Positions 18,601 to 26,797 of a DNA stretch of 64,000 nucleotides are shown here, piece after piece. The DNA is from Mesotoga sp. Brook.08.105.5.1 (GTDB lineage: Bacteria; Thermotogota; Thermotogae; Petrotogales; Kosmotogaceae), in the NCBI RefSeq assembly GCF_002752635.1, contig NZ_AYTW01000036.1, forward strand, positions 31,455 to 95,454, written 5' to 3'. The position numbers and the translations under genes are program-made. The notes beneath the pieces were generated by a model. That model saw only the letters and a program-made list of their open reading frames with translations, searched no databases and was not told the origin of the DNA. Position 1 is the stretch's first letter; each line of letters starts with the position of its first letter.

Positions 18601-20070
18601 AGCGAGACTTTCCGATTCTCAGTTGAAAACAGACCTCCAGAACTGTCTTTAATCAGTCCCGTCGATGGAAGGGCGATCGGTGAAACCTATGTTGATTTGA
18701 CATGGTCAGGCTATGATCCTGACGGAGATCAGCTCAGGTATTCGGTGTATTTTGGTTCGGGATCTGATCTTGAGCTTTATAGAGAGTCAATGCAGACAAA
18801 TCAAATCAGAATATCCGGTCTAATCATGAATCGAATCTATAGATGGTACGTTGTGGCAACGGACGGCGAAAACACAGTTACCTCAGAGACGAGGACCCTT
18901 TATGTGGTAACGAGTCAAGTCGATCTGCAGGTAGAAGCTCCAGCTGCAGATTCAGTTGCCGATATCAGACCTGTCTTCTCATGGAAGGTTACGGGAGCGC
19001 AGGCGGGAGAGTTCAGAATTTATCTGGGCGAGTATCAAGATCAGATGTCTCTAGTAGCTACGACAGCGGGTAACTCATTTCAGTATCAGGACCGACTGAA
19101 GGAAGACAGTACGTATTACTGGAAAGTTGAACTGTGGAGGGACGGGAGTCTGCTTGCATCAACTTCAACAGTTCAGTTCAGAACGCAGTCTTCTGGAGAA
19201 CCGGAACTTCATGATCAAAGAAGTGTAACAGCGATCTACTTCGGAGAGGCATTGAATATAGTTTCTTTGGATACTTCGGGCCTCGATATCATGGAGGTTC
19301 GTTATAACTATGATGGTGAAGTGCCTGTTGTGGTTAAAGGGAATCTTGTCTACGTGATAGAAGGGACGGGAAGACTAACAACCATTGATTATAGTTCGGG
19401 TGAGGCACAGGTTATTGGAACGATCGCAACAAATACCTCTCCGGTCAAAATAGTGCTTGAGGGAGGTTACCTTTGGATTCTAGACAATAAGAGCGCTGGA
19501 GTCGTTGTCAGAGTCTCCCTTAATAGCAGCGGAATTCCCGAAGGGATGGATGTTGTTTACAGAGATTGGACAACGCCGGTAGATTTGTTCGTTACTGAGG
19601 ACCTTTCAAGAATCTATTTGGCCGATGCTCTCTCAGGAATAAAGATTCTTCAGAGAGAAGGGACGGGATACGTCGATCGCACTTCAAGCTTCGATCTTTC
19701 TCTCGAAGGTTATTCTAGAGCCGTTGCCGAGAAGAACGGCATTGTCTTTTCCGGGGAAGCGGGCATAAACGGTGGACTGAAACTTATAGATACTTTGAGA
19801 TCGCTGAAGAGCACCGTTGGAAGGTACTACATTGTCTTGAAGATCGAAGTCTCAGACGATATTCTCTACGCTTCAACCGACAAAGGAGTAGCGATTGTTG
19901 ACATAAGCACTCCGGCATCACCAGTTGTGCTAAGAGATCTGGAGCTTACGCAGGTCGATGAAATCTCAGTCTCGGGGAGGCTTATGATAGTGAAATCGGG
20001 AAACAGGATGTTAATATACGACGTAGAAAGACCAAATGATCCTATTTTGTTGGAAAGTAGAAATCAATAG
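15613..20070 (+). CDS. Giant membrane-anchored protein with fibronectin-like repeats and LVIVD-type C-terminus
   Basis: A 1485-residue protein. One hydrophobic anchor (about residues 8-33) is followed by about twelve fibronectin/Ig-like repeats of 85-100 residues. Typical repeat elements are LTWSGYDPDGDQLRYSVYFG, a LxPGRTYEWxV turn and FxTGNxxP linkers. The last 280 residues change character to short strands such as ASTDKGVAIVDISTPASPVV, the pattern of LVIVD beta-propeller repeats. TTG start with GAGGAGGG ahead. It is probably exported and held at the inner membrane, with the repeats spanning the periplasm or toga; that is inference. It is 24 bases from the peptide-binding protein and cotranscribed with it. 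Confidence 0.8.
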   Translation: MHYYRGSTIVPIIITLLLVIVAAVVAAFFLWPVPEPKILISNVSPIPKNAERIQYAEKVELRWEAVYERPRHGLLAEVFAGKDRNSLTRLALDLQGDLTSPTEGIFSFSHEFEVDPHSQYWWKVRVYTEGGKSAESEIWTFVLMNTYPRRPELIPPSRNLGNVPLKDLTLNWSSNDPDGDELVYDVYFGREPRLDEKDLLIRGTHETMVDVSLLKRLDYSTKYYWKVVAKDSYGGESTSYTESFTTQMRADLPAVTPENPRSGASDFDAGRRSLSWKTSLPLEYYPEPLYFDVYLAEGQSRHSLIGTTNSTDIVIPSLKGHTTYSWYVVVRDASGKEKKSEEWIFRTSNRAPVIDMKYPFAPPGQSSIPVTWSVVDPDGDSVTTEVFFGAEDEEPVRIASGRMTSVFLSALDEGTSYSLVIKASDNHGGEASKEMQIVPGNRAPSVAVVNPVSREGVEPSAVSFRWVGEDQDGDSISYELHLKSLDDSRVIGPIDSQERVVRDLGENEEYSWYVVATDSRGAFVRSEEAVFRTGDKSLAVVLPVSPRPGEEEVPRSHTRFIWEIDGEREGLSYRFVLANDIEMNNTVIERVLDRPDIELTQDILSNTRYFWRVDLIKDGSEIAGEIWSFETENLPPEVPRLIFPMDGASEVSTRDLTLRWEGNDPDGVIVSTKIYLRGTEFVEKVYSASESSFTIGELEPGRRYEWAVEIIDDGGKSSKSRYSSFVTGNQKPVIKLLQPSRMFLEGATTPLVVEWELDDPEGEDLEVGVYVDLAEESLGRPVAIGNNLERYVITNLISGRDYLLTIVAEDPGGEKGILEIPIKSRVSGLDYIYPSGGVFENDREFSWSYSQQSSGYVFRLYDSDHNPIVRRVVQDNKYRPELSFEDGRQYFWAVSVLRDNVEYAGEPVSFISGQPFGVLLEAPRNGEKVSASGVTLKWVLDGDTEMIRQKEVYFGELGSLSRYTVSSDSYQTGRLLPGRTYEWFVQLTDNSGATIRSETFRFSVENRPPELSLISPVDGRAIGETYVDLTWSGYDPDGDQLRYSVYFGSGSDLELYRESMQTNQIRISGLIMNRIYRWYVVATDGENTVTSETRTLYVVTSQVDLQVEAPAADSVADIRPVFSWKVTGAQAGEFRIYLGEYQDQMSLVATTAGNSFQYQDRLKEDSTYYWKVELWRDGSLLASTSTVQFRTQSSGEPELHDQRSVTAIYFGEALNIVSLDTSGLDIMEVRYNYDGEVPVVVKGNLVYVIEGTGRLTTIDYSSGEAQVIGTIATNTSPVKIVLEGGYLWILDNKSAGVVVRVSLNSSGIPEGMDVVYRDWTTPVDLFVTEDLSRIYLADALSGIKILQREGTGYVDRTSSFDLSLEGYSRAVAEKNGIVFSGEAGINGGLKLIDTLRSLKSTVGRYYIVLKIEVSDDILYASTDKGVAIVDISTPASPVVLRDLELTQVDEISVSGRLMIVKSGNRMLIYDVERPNDPILLESRNQ

Positions 20071-20094
20071 CATCTAAACTTGGGAGGTGTTAGT

Positions 20095-21588
20095 GTGAGA
20101 AAGTATCTGGCATTGCTTCTAATAACTGTATTGTCTGTAGCGCTGTTCGCAGTAAGCGGCGTATTGGTGATGGCTATCGAAACCGAACCTGTAGGATTCG
20201 ATCCGACTCTTGTGACTGCTTTTGCTTCGCACAGAGTTCTTGAAAACGTCTATGACGGTCTCCTGAAGTACGATGAGAACATGAACCTAATACCTAACCT
20301 TGCTGTAGACTTCGAAGTTGTCGATCCTTATACCATCGTGTTCGAGATCAGAGAAGGAGTCAAATTCCACAACGGAGAATCCCTAACTGTTGAAGATGTT
20401 TTGTTCACATTTGAAAGGATTAGAGACCCGGAAGTGAAAGCTCCCGCAGCCACTTACTATGGTGAAGTCGAATCTATAAAGGCCATAGAAGGCAACAAAG
20501 TCGAGTTCAAGTTAAAGATTCCAATGGCCTCTTCTCTCTTACCTAACTTTGCAGGTGTCAATAGCGCAATACTTTCGAAGAGTTTTGTAGAGTCAGGAGC
20601 AAATCTTCAGCTCGTGACGAATGGAACAGGCCCGTTCTTTATGGCCGAATTTGTAGCAGGTAACTACATAACGCTGAGAAAGAACACCGAGTACTTTGTG
20701 GAGGGACTTCCTTATCTAAGCGAAATAAAGATGATGATCATGCCTGAGGAGGTAACACGGGTCTCCGCGCTAAGAAACGGAGATGTCGATCTGGCAAAGA
20801 TTAGCGAGCCGCTTAGTTTGAGACAACTGCCCTCAGATAGATTCAAGATATATAGAACACCTGTTCTAAGCTATTACTTGTTGGGGTTCAACACAACCAG
20901 AGGTCCTCTAAGTAAGCCAGAGGTTAGGAATGCTCTGAATTATGCAGTAAACAGAGAGATGATCGTCAAGGCGGTTGCATTCGACGAAGCAACTATAACA
21001 GGTCCTCTAAACCCGGAACTTGATTTTTGGGCGCTCCAGCCAAATGAGTTTGAGGAGTACACTTACAACCCAGCAAAGGCGAAACAGCTGCTAACGGAGG
21101 CAGGCTATCCAAATGGTTTTGAGTTTGAGATAGTTGCTGCCCAGAGATATAACTTCGACAAGGTTGCCCAAGTTATTCAAGCTCAGCTTGCGGAAGTTGG
21201 CGTCACAGCAAAGATAAACATTGTGGAATGGGGTATCTTCATTAGCAAATGGAGAGAAAGCGATTTCGATTCTTTCATTTCCATGAACAGTGGTTCTATT
21301 GATCCGGATATTCAGTTCAACAGGACCTTCAGAACCGGTGGATCAACCAATGTATTCCTTTACAGCAATCCCGAGGTCGATGAACTCCTTGACAGAGGAA
21401 GAAGCGAGTCGGATATTGTTGCAAGACAGAAGATCTATGGAGAGCTCCAGAAAAAGCTTGTGGAAGACTCACCGATTCTGTTCCTGTATTCGGCAAACAC
21501 GATATTCGCTTCGAATAACGCTGTTCAAGGGTTCAGATCTCTGGCTAACGAGAGTCTTGTTTTCTTGAGAGAAACTCGCAAAGAGTAA
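20095..21588 (+). CDS. Oligopeptide ABC transporter substrate-binding protein (family 5)
   Basis: A 497-residue DppA/OppA-type binding protein. A signal peptide covers residues 1-19. It shows the family-5 signatures YDGLLKYDENMNLIPNLA, the FHNGE...LTVEDVLFTFERI block, and ALNYAVNREMIVKAV. GTG 20095 is preferred because GGGAGGTG sits five bases ahead and the signal peptide begins at once. Two permeases follow directly. The cargo may be a peptide, but Thermotogota family-5 proteins often bind oligosaccharides, so the substrate is open. Confidence 0.87.
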   Translation: MRKYLALLLITVLSVALFAVSGVLVMAIETEPVGFDPTLVTAFASHRVLENVYDGLLKYDENMNLIPNLAVDFEVVDPYTIVFEIREGVKFHNGESLTVEDVLFTFERIRDPEVKAPAATYYGEVESIKAIEGNKVEFKLKIPMASSLLPNFAGVNSAILSKSFVESGANLQLVTNGTGPFFMAEFVAGNYITLRKNTEYFVEGLPYLSEIKMMIMPEEVTRVSALRNGDVDLAKISEPLSLRQLPSDRFKIYRTPVLSYYLLGFNTTRGPLSKPEVRNALNYAVNREMIVKAVAFDEATITGPLNPELDFWALQPNEFEEYTYNPAKAKQLLTEAGYPNGFEFEIVAAQRYNFDKVAQVIQAQLAEVGVTAKINIVEWGIFISKWRESDFDSFISMNSGSIDPDIQFNRTFRTGGSTNVFLYSNPEVDELLDRGRSESDIVARQKIYGELQKKLVEDSPILFLYSANTIFASNNAVQGFRSLANESLVFLRETRKE

Positions 21589-21602
21589 TAAGCAGGTAGA
21601 GA

Positions 21603-22556
21603 ATGGAGTTCGGATACATTGTCAGGAGGTTGCTTTCGGCAATCCCCACTGTTCTCTTAGTAACATTTTTGGTTTTCATTGCAATCCACATAGTTCCCGG
21701 CGATGTGGTGGACATGATGCTAGGAACTCAGAACTATCTTAGTGAAAGCCAAATAGAGCAGCTCTATACTGAATATGGTCTAGATAAGCCTTTAGTCGTT
21801 CAGTATGGAATATGGGTGAGAAACCTCCTTTCTTTCAATCTAGGAACTTCACTTAGAACGGGAAGAACCGTAACCGAACTAATAAGAGAGAGATTTCCCG
21901 TTACTCTTGAACTGTCATTATTCTCTCTTGGATTCGCTATGTTGTTTGGTATTCCAATGGGAATCATATCTGCAATCAAAAGAAATGGTTTCATTGACAA
22001 TTTCGTAAGGATAATCGGCCTCATCGGTCTTTCGTCCCCATCCTTTTGGGTGGGGGCGATCTTCATAGTTCTCTTCTCAGGTACCTTTCACGGCTTCAAT
22101 CTCTTTGGCTATGTAAGACCGGGAGTAGATCTAATTTCCAATCTTCAAGTGATGTTTCTTCCTTCGCTCACATTGGGTTTGATGGTTGCTGCCCAGATCT
22201 TAAGGATTACGAGAACCTCGATGCTGGACGTGCTGAATCAGGATTATGTTAGGACGGCAAGAGCAAAGGGGGTAAGTGTGCGAAATGTTATTTTTAAGCA
22301 TTCACTGAGAAACGCTCTGGTTCCTGTGGTAACGCTTTCCGGCATTCAGCTTGGATATCTTCTTGGCGGGACAATCGTTATTGAGAATATGTTTGCGCTT
22401 CCGGGAATGGGAAGACTTCTTCTCAATGTAGTGAATGAAAGAGACTACCCAGTTGTTCAGGGAATTGTTCTTTTTATAGGTATTCTGATAGTTATGTTGA
22501 ACATAGCGGTAGACATAATATACACACTCATCGATCCTCGTGTTGAACTTCGGTAG
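21603..22556 (+). CDS. ABC transporter permease, DppB type
   Basis: A 317-residue inner-membrane permease of the peptide/nickel importer class. It has an N-terminal membrane segment (FGYIVRRLLSAIPTVLLV), the loop PGDVVDMMLG after it, and the ATPase-contact loop DYVRTARAKGVSVRNVIFKH. About six membrane segments are visible. It follows the binding protein by 14 bases, with a modest ribosome site (AGGTAGAG). It pairs with the DppC-type permease 10 bases downstream. Confidence 0.88.
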   Translation: MEFGYIVRRLLSAIPTVLLVTFLVFIAIHIVPGDVVDMMLGTQNYLSESQIEQLYTEYGLDKPLVVQYGIWVRNLLSFNLGTSLRTGRTVTELIRERFPVTLELSLFSLGFAMLFGIPMGIISAIKRNGFIDNFVRIIGLIGLSSPSFWVGAIFIVLFSGTFHGFNLFGYVRPGVDLISNLQVMFLPSLTLGLMVAAQILRITRTSMLDVLNQDYVRTARAKGVSVRNVIFKHSLRNALVPVVTLSGIQLGYLLGGTIVIENMFALPGMGRLLLNVVNERDYPVVQGIVLFIGILIVMLNIAVDIIYTLIDPRVELR

Positions 22557-22566
22557 GTGAGAGAGA

Positions 22567-23397
22567 TTGCTTAATGTATTCAGAAGACTTATCAATAATC
22601 CAATTTACATAGTGAGTATGGCGATTATCATAGTTATAATCATGGTGACTCTGCTTCCTGGTTTGTTTGCTCCGTACGATCCGTATAAGATGAATATGGA
22701 TTCTTTCATGAGCAAACCCACCTGGAGTCATCTGTTTGGTGGAGACCAGTTTGGAAGAGACGTGTTCTCAAGATCAATATATGGAGTTCAGAAGAGTGTG
22801 ATCATTGCGTCCAGCGCAATAGCACTATCTGCTATTATAGGGACCTTGTTGGGACTCCTTTCCGGCTACATAGGCGGCTGGACTGATCTGATAATCATGA
22901 GGATCATGGACAGTTTTTTTGCCTTCCCTTCGTTAATACTGGCTCTCTTCATTATTGCACTATTTGGTTCAAGCATGGCCAATCTGATATTCGCAATAGG
23001 GTTGGTCTACGTCCCGATTTTTGCAAGGACTGTTAGGGGAGCCACTTTGTCTCTGAAGGACAGTCTGTATGTAAAGGCATCAAAGGCGTTGGGAAAGAAG
23101 GGTATTTCAATAATGTTGACCGACATCCTTCCAAACATCTCCTCTATACTCATAGTCACTTTCACAACAAACGTATCAACTGCCCTTCTTACAGAAGCAT
23201 CTCTTGGGTTTCTTGGTCTTGGTTTACCTCCACCAGAACCTACTTTGGGAGGTATGGTAGGTCAAGGCACATCTTATCTACTTAGCGCACCATGGATCGT
23301 CCTCTTTCCCGGTCTTATGATCGCCATAATCGTACTGAGCCTGAATATTCTCGGAGATGGTCTTAGGGATGCGCTTGATCCAAGAATCAGCAGATAA
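22567..23397 (+). CDS. ABC transporter permease, DppC type
   Basis: A 276-residue permease with the N-terminal DppC region (LFGGDQFGRDVFSRSIYG) and the contact loop DSLYVKASKALGKKGISIML. TTG start with AGGTGAGAG ahead. The operon ends here: the next gene converges on it and the two stop codons abut. The two ATPases (DppD/DppF) usual in this class are absent from the window, so they must be supplied from elsewhere. Confidence 0.87.
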   Translation: MLNVFRRLINNPIYIVSMAIIIVIIMVTLLPGLFAPYDPYKMNMDSFMSKPTWSHLFGGDQFGRDVFSRSIYGVQKSVIIASSAIALSAIIGTLLGLLSGYIGGWTDLIIMRIMDSFFAFPSLILALFIIALFGSSMANLIFAIGLVYVPIFARTVRGATLSLKDSLYVKASKALGKKGISIMLTDILPNISSILIVTFTTNVSTALLTEASLGFLGLGLPPPEPTLGGMVGQGTSYLLSAPWIVLFPGLMIAIIVLSLNILGDGLRDALDPRISR

Positions 23398-23940
23398 TTA
23401 CCATCTGTAGGACCATAGGGTCGTGGAACTTGTGGAAACGGCATCCACGTGTTTTTTGAGAGTCTCAATCTCTTCAGCGGTATCTATGAGTCCAGCGGCG
23501 ACAATCGTTATGTCGGGTGCGTGTGCTCTGATCTTTGGGGCGATTTTCGCCGCAACAATTCCAGGGAGTATCTCAATATTTCTTATACCATTAGATACGA
23601 TTTGCTGTATTCCTTTGTCAACGGCCCTCGAGTCAAGAACGAAGAACCTCAACAAGCTCTGATTCAAACCAACGTTAACGGCTTGCTTAAAAATCCTTAG
23701 TTTAGCCGTGATTATCCCATCTACCCCGCTCTTCTTAAGGTAGATAACGCTGTCTTCATCTCCAGAAAGTCCAGACACGAAATCGATATCAACAAATACC
23801 CTTTTGCCAGCAGATTTGAACTGGTCTATTCTCTCTTGAACTTCAAACAAACCTCCATTGAGAAAAAAAACCGTCTCCGGTATAACGGCTTCCGGCCTCT
23901 CTTTTCTATCCCATAAAGCTGCAATGATTCCCTTAAGCAT
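23398..23940 (-). CDS. glpP: Glycerol-3-phosphate-responsive antiterminator
   Basis: A 180-residue GlpP-family RNA-binding regulator with a phosphate-binding TIM-barrel-like fold. It shows KRVFVDIDFVSGLSGDED, SGVDGIITAK, IEILPGIVAAKI and AAGLIDTAEE in the family order and at full length. In Bacillus, GlpP bound to glycerol 3-phosphate prevents termination in glpD leader RNA. Here it is divergent from a glycerol-3-phosphate oxidation operon whose leader has a strong terminator and a competing hairpin, which fits the same job. Start ATG has GGGAGG ahead. Its stop abuts the stop of the peptide permease. Confidence 0.9.
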   Translation of the reverse strand: MLKGIIAALWDRKERPEAVIPETVFFLNGGLFEVQERIDQFKSAGKRVFVDIDFVSGLSGDEDSVIYLKKSGVDGIITAKLRIFKQAVNVGLNQSLLRFFVLDSRAVDKGIQQIVSNGIRNIEILPGIVAAKIAPKIRAHAPDITIVAAGLIDTAEEIETLKKHVDAVSTSSTTLWSYRW

Positions 23941-24033
23941 AGTAAACCTCCCTTAATCGATGATACACCATGTTCTGTAGATCGCTTATGTGCTCTTTGC
24001 TTTTCAGGTATCCGTAATCTGAAAAAACATTTG

Positions 24034-24042
24034 TGATATAAT
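24034..24042 (+). promoter_or_regulatory. Extended -10 promoter of the glpA operon
   Basis: TGATATAAT, a TGn element joined to a perfect -10 box, with no good -35. Transcription would start near 24049, just before the candidate antiterminator arm. Confidence 0.6.
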
Positions 24043-24051
24043 TCGAGTAAA

Positions 24052-24106
24052 CGTGGTAGAGTTTATGAGAAAACCACGCCATAAGTTGATGGCGTGGTTT
24101 TCTTAT
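24052..24106 (+). promoter_or_regulatory. GlpP-type leader: terminator with competing antiterminator hairpin
   Basis: The terminator has a 12-bp stem (AAAACCACGCCA at 24070-24081 with TGGCGTGGTTTT at 24090-24101, loop of eight) followed by CTTATT. It sits between the promoter and the glpA-like gene. CGTGGT at 24052-24057 can pair with ACCACG at 24073-24078, which belongs to the terminator's left arm, so the two folds exclude each other. The glpP gene is next door. Sequence shows the hairpins; control by GlpP is inferred from the Bacillus system. Confidence 0.7.
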
Positions 24107-24119
24107 TGGAGGTGCCGGA

Positions 24120-25562
24120 ATGCAGGCGGTGGTTATTGGTGGTGGAGTTGTCGGTTCGCTAATTGCCCGAGAACTCACAAGATACAAAATTGAAGTCGTT
24201 CTGGTTGAGAAGTCCGAGGATATAGGTCAAGGCGTTACCAAGGCGAATTCGGCGATTTTGCATGGTGGTTACGATGATCCGCCAGATACTCTAAGAGCGA
24301 AACTTTGTGCCGCCGGGAATTCGATGTTTACCAGGCTTTCTGAAGAGCTAAAGTTTCCTGTTAAGAGGACAGGGTCACTTGTGGTCGCCAGAGGCAGAGA
24401 CGAACTGCCAAGACTTGAGGAGCTCCTTGAAAACGGCATCAGAAATGGTGTGGAAGGACTCAGAATTGTTGAGAAGAGTGAACTGAAGAGTCTAGAACCA
24501 TACATTTCTGATGAGTTCAACTTTGCACTTCTTTGCAGCAGTGCCGGTATTACCGAGCCATGGATGGTAGCTATCTCTTCATCGATAAACGTCTCTGAAA
24601 ACGGAGGCAAAATAATCACAAGCGATGAGGTAGTGGGCGGTACTATGAGAAATGGGAGGATTGAGAAGGTTCTTCTAAGATCGGGAAGAAAGCTAAGGGC
24701 TGATTTAGTGATAAACGCTGCGGGGGTATTCTTCGAGAGAGTTGCATCAAGCTTCGGAGTTGATGTGCCTTCCGTTAAATTGAGAAAGGGAGAGTACATT
24801 CTTTTGGATAAGAAAGCAAGTTCGCTTGTAAAAAGGATTATCTTTCCACTCCCAACTGCCGAAGGGAAAGGAAGACTCGTTGTTCCAACGGTTGATGGAG
24901 GTGTTCTACTTGGTCCCACTTCTGTCGAGTTGCCGGGATTTACTCCTGAAGATGTAAGTACTACTTATGAGGGGCTGGTCTCTGTTAGAAATTCCGGGGA
25001 GTATCTGATTCCCGGAATAGACAATCCAGGCTGGTATGTCAAGTCCTTTGCCGGACTAAGACCGGAGACAGATCAGAAGGATTTCTACATAAGAAAGGCA
25101 GAAGAACTAGAGAACTTCATCACGGTTGGAGCCATCAGGTCTCCCGGATTAACTGCAGCACCGGCGATTGCAGAATATGTTGTGACTAGAATAGTCCCCG
25201 AAACAGGAATTCGCCTGGTCGAAAGAGATGATTTCGTTTCTAGCATCAAAGAGAGAGAGAGAATAAAAGAGCTTTCGTTTGAGCGAGCATCACAACTCAT
25301 TGACAAGGATCCCGCCTATGGAAGGATTGTATGCCAGTGCAACGAGGTATCTGAGACAGAGGTGATTCAGGCAATAAGAGATGGAGCGAGGACTGTGGAT
25401 GGAATTAAGTTTAGAACAAGAGCTGGTTTTGGTAGATGTCAAGGCGGATTTTGCAGTTCAAGTATTGCCAGAATTCTGGCCAGAGAGCTGAAAAAAGACC
25501 TGTCGGAGATTAGACAGAACAATGAAAGAAGCTGGATAGTAAGCGAGAAGGTGAGACAATGA
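24120..25562 (+). CDS. FAD-dependent glycerol-3-phosphate dehydrogenase (GlpA-like)
   Basis: A 480-residue DAO-family flavoprotein. The N-terminal dinucleotide fold reads VVIGGGVVGSLIARELTRY (residues 4-22), the substrate domain includes LRKGEYILLDK, and a C-terminal BFD-like [2Fe-2S] domain has CQCNEVSE and CQGGFCSS (about 405-455). This is the GlpA arrangement and should oxidise glycerol 3-phosphate to dihydroxyacetone phosphate with the two partners downstream. A hydroxyglutarate oxidase-like activity is possible for this fold, but the GlpP-type leader favours glycerol 3-phosphate. Start ATG has TGGAGGTG ahead. It overlaps the next gene by four bases. Confidence 0.82.
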   Translation: MQAVVIGGGVVGSLIARELTRYKIEVVLVEKSEDIGQGVTKANSAILHGGYDDPPDTLRAKLCAAGNSMFTRLSEELKFPVKRTGSLVVARGRDELPRLEELLENGIRNGVEGLRIVEKSELKSLEPYISDEFNFALLCSSAGITEPWMVAISSSINVSENGGKIITSDEVVGGTMRNGRIEKVLLRSGRKLRADLVINAAGVFFERVASSFGVDVPSVKLRKGEYILLDKKASSLVKRIIFPLPTAEGKGRLVVPTVDGGVLLGPTSVELPGFTPEDVSTTYEGLVSVRNSGEYLIPGIDNPGWYVKSFAGLRPETDQKDFYIRKAEELENFITVGAIRSPGLTAAPAIAEYVVTRIVPETGIRLVERDDFVSSIKERERIKELSFERASQLIDKDPAYGRIVCQCNEVSETEVIQAIRDGARTVDGIKFRTRAGFGRCQGGFCSSSIARILARELKKDLSEIRQNNERSWIVSEKVRQ

Positions 25563-26797
25563 AGAGACTCATCACAGACGTACTTGTAATTGGCGGGGGA
25601 GCCGCAGGAATGGCCGGTGCCTTCAGCGCAGCGAAACAGGGTGTCAAAGTAACCCTGCTCGAAAGAGAGGCAGTAGTTGGCGGCGTCTTGAATCAGTGCA
25701 TTCACAATGGTTTTGGACTTCAGTTTTATCATGAAGAACTTACTGGTCCGGAGTTTGCAGCTCGACTACAGAGTGAGATGAGTCAGGAAAGGGTAGATGT
25801 GATAGGTGAATCATATGTTCGGGAAATTGATGTCCGGAGGAAGGAAGCTTTGGTGTTGTCACCACAAGGTGCCTTCAAAATAGAGTCAAGGGCTCTCGTG
25901 ATTTCGACCGGTGCAAGAGAGAGACCATTTGGGTCATTGCTGATACAAGGAGATAGACCTTCTGGGGTTCTGCCAGCTGGACTGGCACAGAGATTTGTCA
26001 ATCTGGAGAACTATCTGCCGTCAAGACGTGCAGTTGTACTTGGTTCGGGGGATATTGGGTTGATAATGGCCAGAAGACTAACCCTTGAGGGTGTCGAGGT
26101 TGTGGCAGTAGTTGAGCGAATGCCGTATCCAGGTGGGCTTACGCGAAACATTGTTCAGTGTCTAGAGGACTATGGTATCCCGCTTCTTCTGTCGACAACG
26201 GTTACTGGCATTTATGGCAACGGAAGGCTTGAGGAAGTTGAGATCTCAAGAGTCGATGAGAAATTCACGCCTGTTCCTGGCACCTCGAAGAAATTGAAGA
26301 CAGACACGCTGATTCTATCGGCAGGATTGTTGCCACAGGTTGAGGATTTCGATAATGATTTGATGATAGATCCTGTTAATCGAGGTTTCATCGTTTCCAA
26401 TACCGGTGAAAGTAGCATAGAAGGTGTCTTCGCTGCAGGAAACAATGTGGCTGTGTTTGACCTGGTTGATTATGTGGCAGCTGAGGGTTGGATAGCTGGC
26501 CGACATGCTGCTCTTTTCTCACTTGGCGAGAACACGTCAGGTGACCGAGTTCCGGTCATAAGAGGAGAAAACGTGGGAGTACTGGTTCCAAGCATTGTCG
26601 ATATGGAAGAACACTTGAGATTGTACATAAGACTGAGGAAGCCCATGGATGAGGGAAGAGTAGTACTAAAGGAGTTGAACTACGAAAAGGGTTTTTCTTA
26701 CGGAGTTCCAAGTGAGATGATCCAAGTGGTCATAAACAAGGATAAGCTGGCTCCTCTCCTGGATGCAGGACAACTGACTGTAGAGGTGTTAACATGA
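25559..26797 (+). CDS. NAD(P)/FAD-dependent oxidoreductase, partner of GlpA-like protein
   Basis: A 412-residue pyridine-nucleotide-disulfide-type flavoprotein. It has an N-terminal FAD site (VIGGGAAGMAGAFSAAKQG), a NAD site (VVLGSGDIGLIMARRL, about residues 157-172) and a C-terminal FAD motif (GVFAAGNN). It lacks a redox-active CxxC pair in the usual place. The gene is squeezed between the GlpA-like and DUF1667 genes with four-base overlaps on both sides, a three-gene set seen widely in Firmicutes and Thermotoga. It probably passes electrons from glycerol 3-phosphate to NAD(P) or another carrier. Confidence 0.8.
   Translation: MKRLITDVLVIGGGAAGMAGAFSAAKQGVKVTLLEREAVVGGVLNQCIHNGFGLQFYHEELTGPEFAARLQSEMSQERVDVIGESYVREIDVRRKEALVLSPQGAFKIESRALVISTGARERPFGSLLIQGDRPSGVLPAGLAQRFVNLENYLPSRRAVVLGSGDIGLIMARRLTLEGVEVVAVVERMPYPGGLTRNIVQCLEDYGIPLLLSTTVTGIYGNGRLEEVEISRVDEKFTPVPGTSKKLKTDTLILSAGLLPQVEDFDNDLMIDPVNRGFIVSNTGESSIEGVFAAGNNVAVFDLVDYVAAEGWIAGRHAALFSLGENTSGDRVPVIRGENVGVLVPSIVDMEEHLRLYIRLRKPMDEGRVVLKELNYEKGFSYGVPSEMIQVVINKDKLAPLLDAGQLTVEVLT

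Noticed and set aside
24269..24919. Long antisense frame of about 216 codons
   Set aside because: It is a shadow of the GlpA-like gene, Ser/Pro-rich, with no ribosome site and no family motif.
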